Assembly: GCF_037975245.1 (NCBI RefSeq)
Contig: NC_092582.1
Span: 23,088,577-23,152,576, forward strand
Reading direction: 5' to 3'
Length of the DNA: 64,000 bases
DNA from: Apostichopus japonicus
Lineage: Eukaryota; Echinodermata; Holothuroidea; Aspidochirotida; Stichopodidae
Part shown: one piece after another, positions 61,132-64,000 of the stretch
Layout of the letters: the number at the start of each line of letters is the position of its first letter
Position numbering within the stretch: the first letter of the stretch is position 1
Notes under the pieces: model-generated
The model's database searches: none
Seen by the model: only the letters and a program-made list of their open reading frames with translations
What the model was told of the DNA's origin: nothing
Translations under genes and position numbers: made by a program

Positions 61132-61467
61132 ATGGCCATGTCAAGAGATTACCGAAAAGTGCTGGACAGGTGTTTGGTTCAACTCTGCAACGATTTGGAC
61201 GTTGACTCTATTATGCCTCACCTCATGGCTGAAGGACTGATCACTGAGAGCGATAAAGACAAGCTTGGAGCTGAAGCGGTACGTTCCAAACGAGTATCAG
61301 ACTTTGTGAGCATCTTGAAAAGGAAAGGAAACAGGGCATTTGAAGTGTTTGTGAAGGCTCTACGAGAAGACGAGGGCAGCAGACATTTAGCTGATCAATT
61401 GGCAGAGGTTTATAACGGAATAAATATCGCACAACCAAGCCAAGTCCCTATGCAGGCTTCGGATTGA
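61132..61467 (+). CDS. CARD-only protein
   Basis: A 111-residue protein, almost wholly a caspase recruitment domain (about residues 4-90), which pairs with other CARDs in apoptotic or inflammatory complexes in the cytosol. Visible: an N-terminal helix RKVLDRCLVQLCNDLDV, IMPHLMAEGLIT, ESDKDKLGAEAVRSKRVSDF, and the helix pair KGNRAFEVFVKALRE and HLADQLAE. A short Gln/Pro tail follows, then a TGA. The start has a strong context (AACCATGG), just 10 nt after an acceptor-like TACAG, so an upstream noncoding exon is likely. No catalytic or NACHT domain follows within 2.5 kb. It could be an adaptor or a decoy inhibitor like vertebrate CARD-only proteins; the partner is unknown. Confidence 0.85.
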   Translation: MAMSRDYRKVLDRCLVQLCNDLDVDSIMPHLMAEGLITESDKDKLGAEAVRSKRVSDFVSILKRKGNRAFEVFVKALREDEGSRHLADQLAEVYNGINIAQPSQVPMQASD

Positions 61468-61779
61468 TTTTCCTACCAGTATCACCATGGATTTTATGAT
61501 GAAAATCTAAAGAATTTTGTGCTCTTTTTTTATCATTACTTTTTTTTGGGGTACAGAACCAACATCAGATGGGTTGACAGAACAAATGTTTGGGAAAACA
61601 TTCCTAGCTGCATATAAACAGTTGGCCTACTAGCCTAACCAATTTGTGTTACAAAGGACATAATTATTTTTGCATAATTCATAAATTGGTCTCATCATGT
61701 AGTTCATAACCAACATTTAAAAAATTAACAGAGCTCTATACTCTTTAGCTCTTATTTATAATTTGTTTCTTAGTGGATT

Positions 61780-62100
61780 TACAGGTTCAAGTCCTGGCCA
61801 GATCATTGCGTTGTGTCCTTGGGCAAGGCACTTTATCTCCATTGCCTCTCTTCACCCAGGTGTATAAATGGGGACTTGCGAGGTAACTTGTAAATATAGT
61901 TGCGTGCGCTGGTTTGTGGGTGCACCCTATGTGGTTGTGGTGCATCATGGTGCCCCAGGAGAGATTGATTGAATTGTGCACACTTTGGTGTGTAGGTGTG
62001 ACAAGATACCAATGACCAGGGTTATGTTGTAAAGTCGTGTGAGAGAGCCTTGGCTCTGAACAAGATTGTAAACCTAAATAAAAATAATAATAATAAAAGT
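61780..62100 (+). mobile_element. SINE with tRNA-like box B and MIR/CORE-like segment
   Basis: Contains GGTTCAAGTCCTGGCCAGA (box B), then CTTGGGCAAGGCACTTTAT, TGCCTCTCTTCACCCAGG and GTATAAATGGGGAC, a layout resembling MIR/CORE-type SINEs. It ends in AAATAAAAATAATAATAATAA. It lies about 310 bp after the CARD stop and could supply that gene's AATAAA signal. Confidence 0.65.
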
Positions 62101-62544
62101 AAGAAATGTTAGCAGTGATCTGTAGTCTCTTTAAATTACTGAAGCTTTAACGACAAAAAATTCACACTTACGGTACTGTAGCTACCATAGATCTACAAAT
62201 GTGATTTGTTGCAGCTCACTCAAAGCAGGGAGTTGTTATGCTCAAAGTCATGCTGTCCGTCCTCTCTAGCATATTTTGTGGTCGGAGAAATGACCATCAA
62301 TGAAAGTGACTGGATCACTGAGTCTAGCTAACAAGACCTTTAGGATAGTTCCTAAGCTGCCAACTTAAAGCTCGATAGGAAAACAACTCTTTATGGATTC
62401 TTTGTTATGAATAACTGCGAATTGGATCTACGGCTGCTCCCAGGTAGTAAACATCTGCCATGTACAACTGCAAATGACTTTGGAATGTCGCTGCAGTGTT
62501 TCTCTGCTGTTAATAACATAGAAACGATGATAATAGTCAGCAGT

Positions 62545-62825
62545 TATTTTTACGAAGCTGAAGCGACCACAAATGTGGGAGGAATCCCCCACAGGCTTAT
62601 GGATTACAACTTACATCTCAGGTGGCTTTCCAATTTACCATTTTAACTCAGATTTGGAATCTTTTCAAGTTAGAAAGTCATTTCAGATGTGAAATCCGTA
62701 GATTGCTGTTGGATGAAAAACCCCTTAGTATGACCTGACCGGGTATCGAACCCGGAACCTCCCAATTGCTAAGCCTTAATATAGCTTCAGATGCCAACAC
62801 CTGTATCCATTAGGCCACAGCACCA
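62545..62825 (-). mobile_element. tRNA-derived SINE, copy 2
   Basis: On the minus strand, 62825-62733 is a tRNA-Arg-like head (TGGCCTAATGGATA and GGGTTCGATACCCGG). The family body follows: GGTTTTTCATCCAACAG, GACTTTCTAACTTGAAAAG, GGAAAGCCACC and CCCACATTTGTGGTCGC. The acceptor stem does not pair, so it is not a functional tRNA gene. Confidence 0.7.
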
Positions 62826-63934
62826 GTATACCATGACATAAGTTAGTAACATAGCTTCTCTGGTGTCAAAACAATGTGTAACCTACTGTATATTACGGGC
62901 AAAAAATATTCCACACTGCTCGTTGTAAACTTGATCACAATATTATCTTGCCCCTAACTCAAGATATGGTTGATTGAGTATGACCTCATTTGACTGGCTA
63001 AACCTTCAACTACTCCAGGGAACTTGTATCACAGTAGTAAGGAGTATGTGAATGTCATATGGGCAAATGCTCATCAATTTGTTTAGTTTTGGCCAAGTTG
63101 TTTGTTATACTCTTTTTCTGGCATGCAAACTGTACATGCCTCAGAGTCCATTTCTGCCTATCACCAATGTGTTTGCCCACTGTATTTTACATGACTGTAT
63201 TTATCTGCATTTATTTTGGATGCATACAATTCCCACCTCTGACACCATGCGTAGGCCTAATGTTTGTGTCAGCTATGAGAATTTAGAAATGATATGGAGT
63301 GTCTATATTGAACTCTATTTATCTGTAAGTGTCTTATATGTATACTGGACTGGTCAGATATGAATGCCTAAAAATTCCTACTTCTGACACCATGTGTAAT
63401 GTTTTTCAGTAATGAGAATTCAGACATAACATGTGGTATTCATATATGTGTATTTTACTTGTGAATTTCTCAAAGTATACGTGAAAGGTCGAGGTGGCAC
63501 TTATACTGTATGTACATTAAGATGTAGCCTACAATAGTTCCAAGTTTATGTGGAGAGCTGCATGGTCACTTATTAATAACCAATTTGCATACAACCCAAG
63601 AGCGCATCTGACTCACTGGTACTTTTGAGTCGGTACACAAGATTATTCTTATAGACTAGCGTTATCAGTCAGCTTCCCTGTTCTTGTAAATACCACACTT
63701 TTTCAACTGTGCAATGTGGACACACTCAATGCGAAATCAATGGATCTGACTTTTCATACAATTTGATAGAAAATTCTCAAAATCAGGACATTCTTATTAC
63801 CCTTTCCCATTGAGATCTCCAATTCTATTTGGGATGCTTGAATTTTGCATTCAGGAACAAAAGATCATTGTATACATATCTTTACTGGGATTGTCTCTGG
63901 GACAGGTTGTCATCGACCAGAGGTGAATATAACT

Positions 63935-63995
63935 TCTGTAAAGTGCTTTGAGACCATTCGCTGATATTAAGTGCTATATAATATTGAACATTTTT
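63935..63995 (+). mobile_element. L2/CR1-type 3' tail fragment
   Basis: GTAAAGTGCTTTGAGACC, then GATATTAAGTGCTATATAAT, at the window edge. The 62850-63930 stretch before it shows no supported gene. Confidence 0.5.
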
Positions 63996-64000
63996 ATTAG

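Noticed and set aside
62733-62825. Functional tRNA-Arg gene
   Set aside because: Boxes A and B are good, but the acceptor stem does not pair and the same head-plus-body recurs at 13476-13755, so it is a SINE.

Overview
This is a eukaryotic genomic window from a marine invertebrate deuterostome, most likely an echinoderm and perhaps a sea cucumber. The evidence is intron-rich genes with GT-AG junctions, AT-rich DNA with many poly-G/poly-C tracts, SINE/L2-like tails, Penelope-like and hAT elements, and a caspase joining a death effector domain (DED) to a caspase fold. The species is inferred, not shown.

Layout. (1) 261-9935, minus: a complete caspase-8-like gene. The core exons sum to an exact reading frame of 493 residues, with the His and QACRG Cys motifs intact. 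It carries a triplicated, phase-neutral 45-nt mini-exon inside the catalytic domain and a 2-kb satellite in its last intron. (2) 9.9-15.3 kb: intergenic DNA with SINEs, a TTAA-flanked MITE and an inverted-repeat element ending about 230 bp before the next start codon. (3) 15311-18641, plus: CDK9, four exons, 380 residues. (4) 18.6-26.3 kb: a transposon graveyard with a CR1/L2-like LINE remnant, inverted arrays of a roughly 30-bp repeat, a hAT element with a perfect 8-bp target duplication, and a decayed Penelope-like reverse transcriptase. (5) 26307-36318, plus: uridine-cytidine kinase, six exons, 267 residues, one intron with a GC-AG boundary. (6) 36.3-46.1 kb: a convergent gene-free interval with tandem repeats. 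(7) 46061-58307, minus: actin-related protein 5 (ARP5). Exons 1-5 and the last three exons are recognisable. Between them lie four coiled-coil-like exons that join in frame to exon 5 but end in a stop, so the central junction is unresolved. (8) 61132-61467, plus: a compact CARD-only protein. (9) 61.8-64 kb: SINEs.

Function. CDK9 (transcription elongation), UCK (pyrimidine salvage) and ARP5 (INO80 chromatin remodelling) are housekeeping genes. The DED caspase and the CARD-only protein are death-fold proteins of apoptosis or innate immunity. Nothing indicates an operon.

Most noteworthy are the caspase mini-exon cassette array, the satellite whose every unit resembles a 3' splice site and carries an E-box, the unresolved or split ARP5 gene, and mobile elements carrying nuclear-receptor half-sites.
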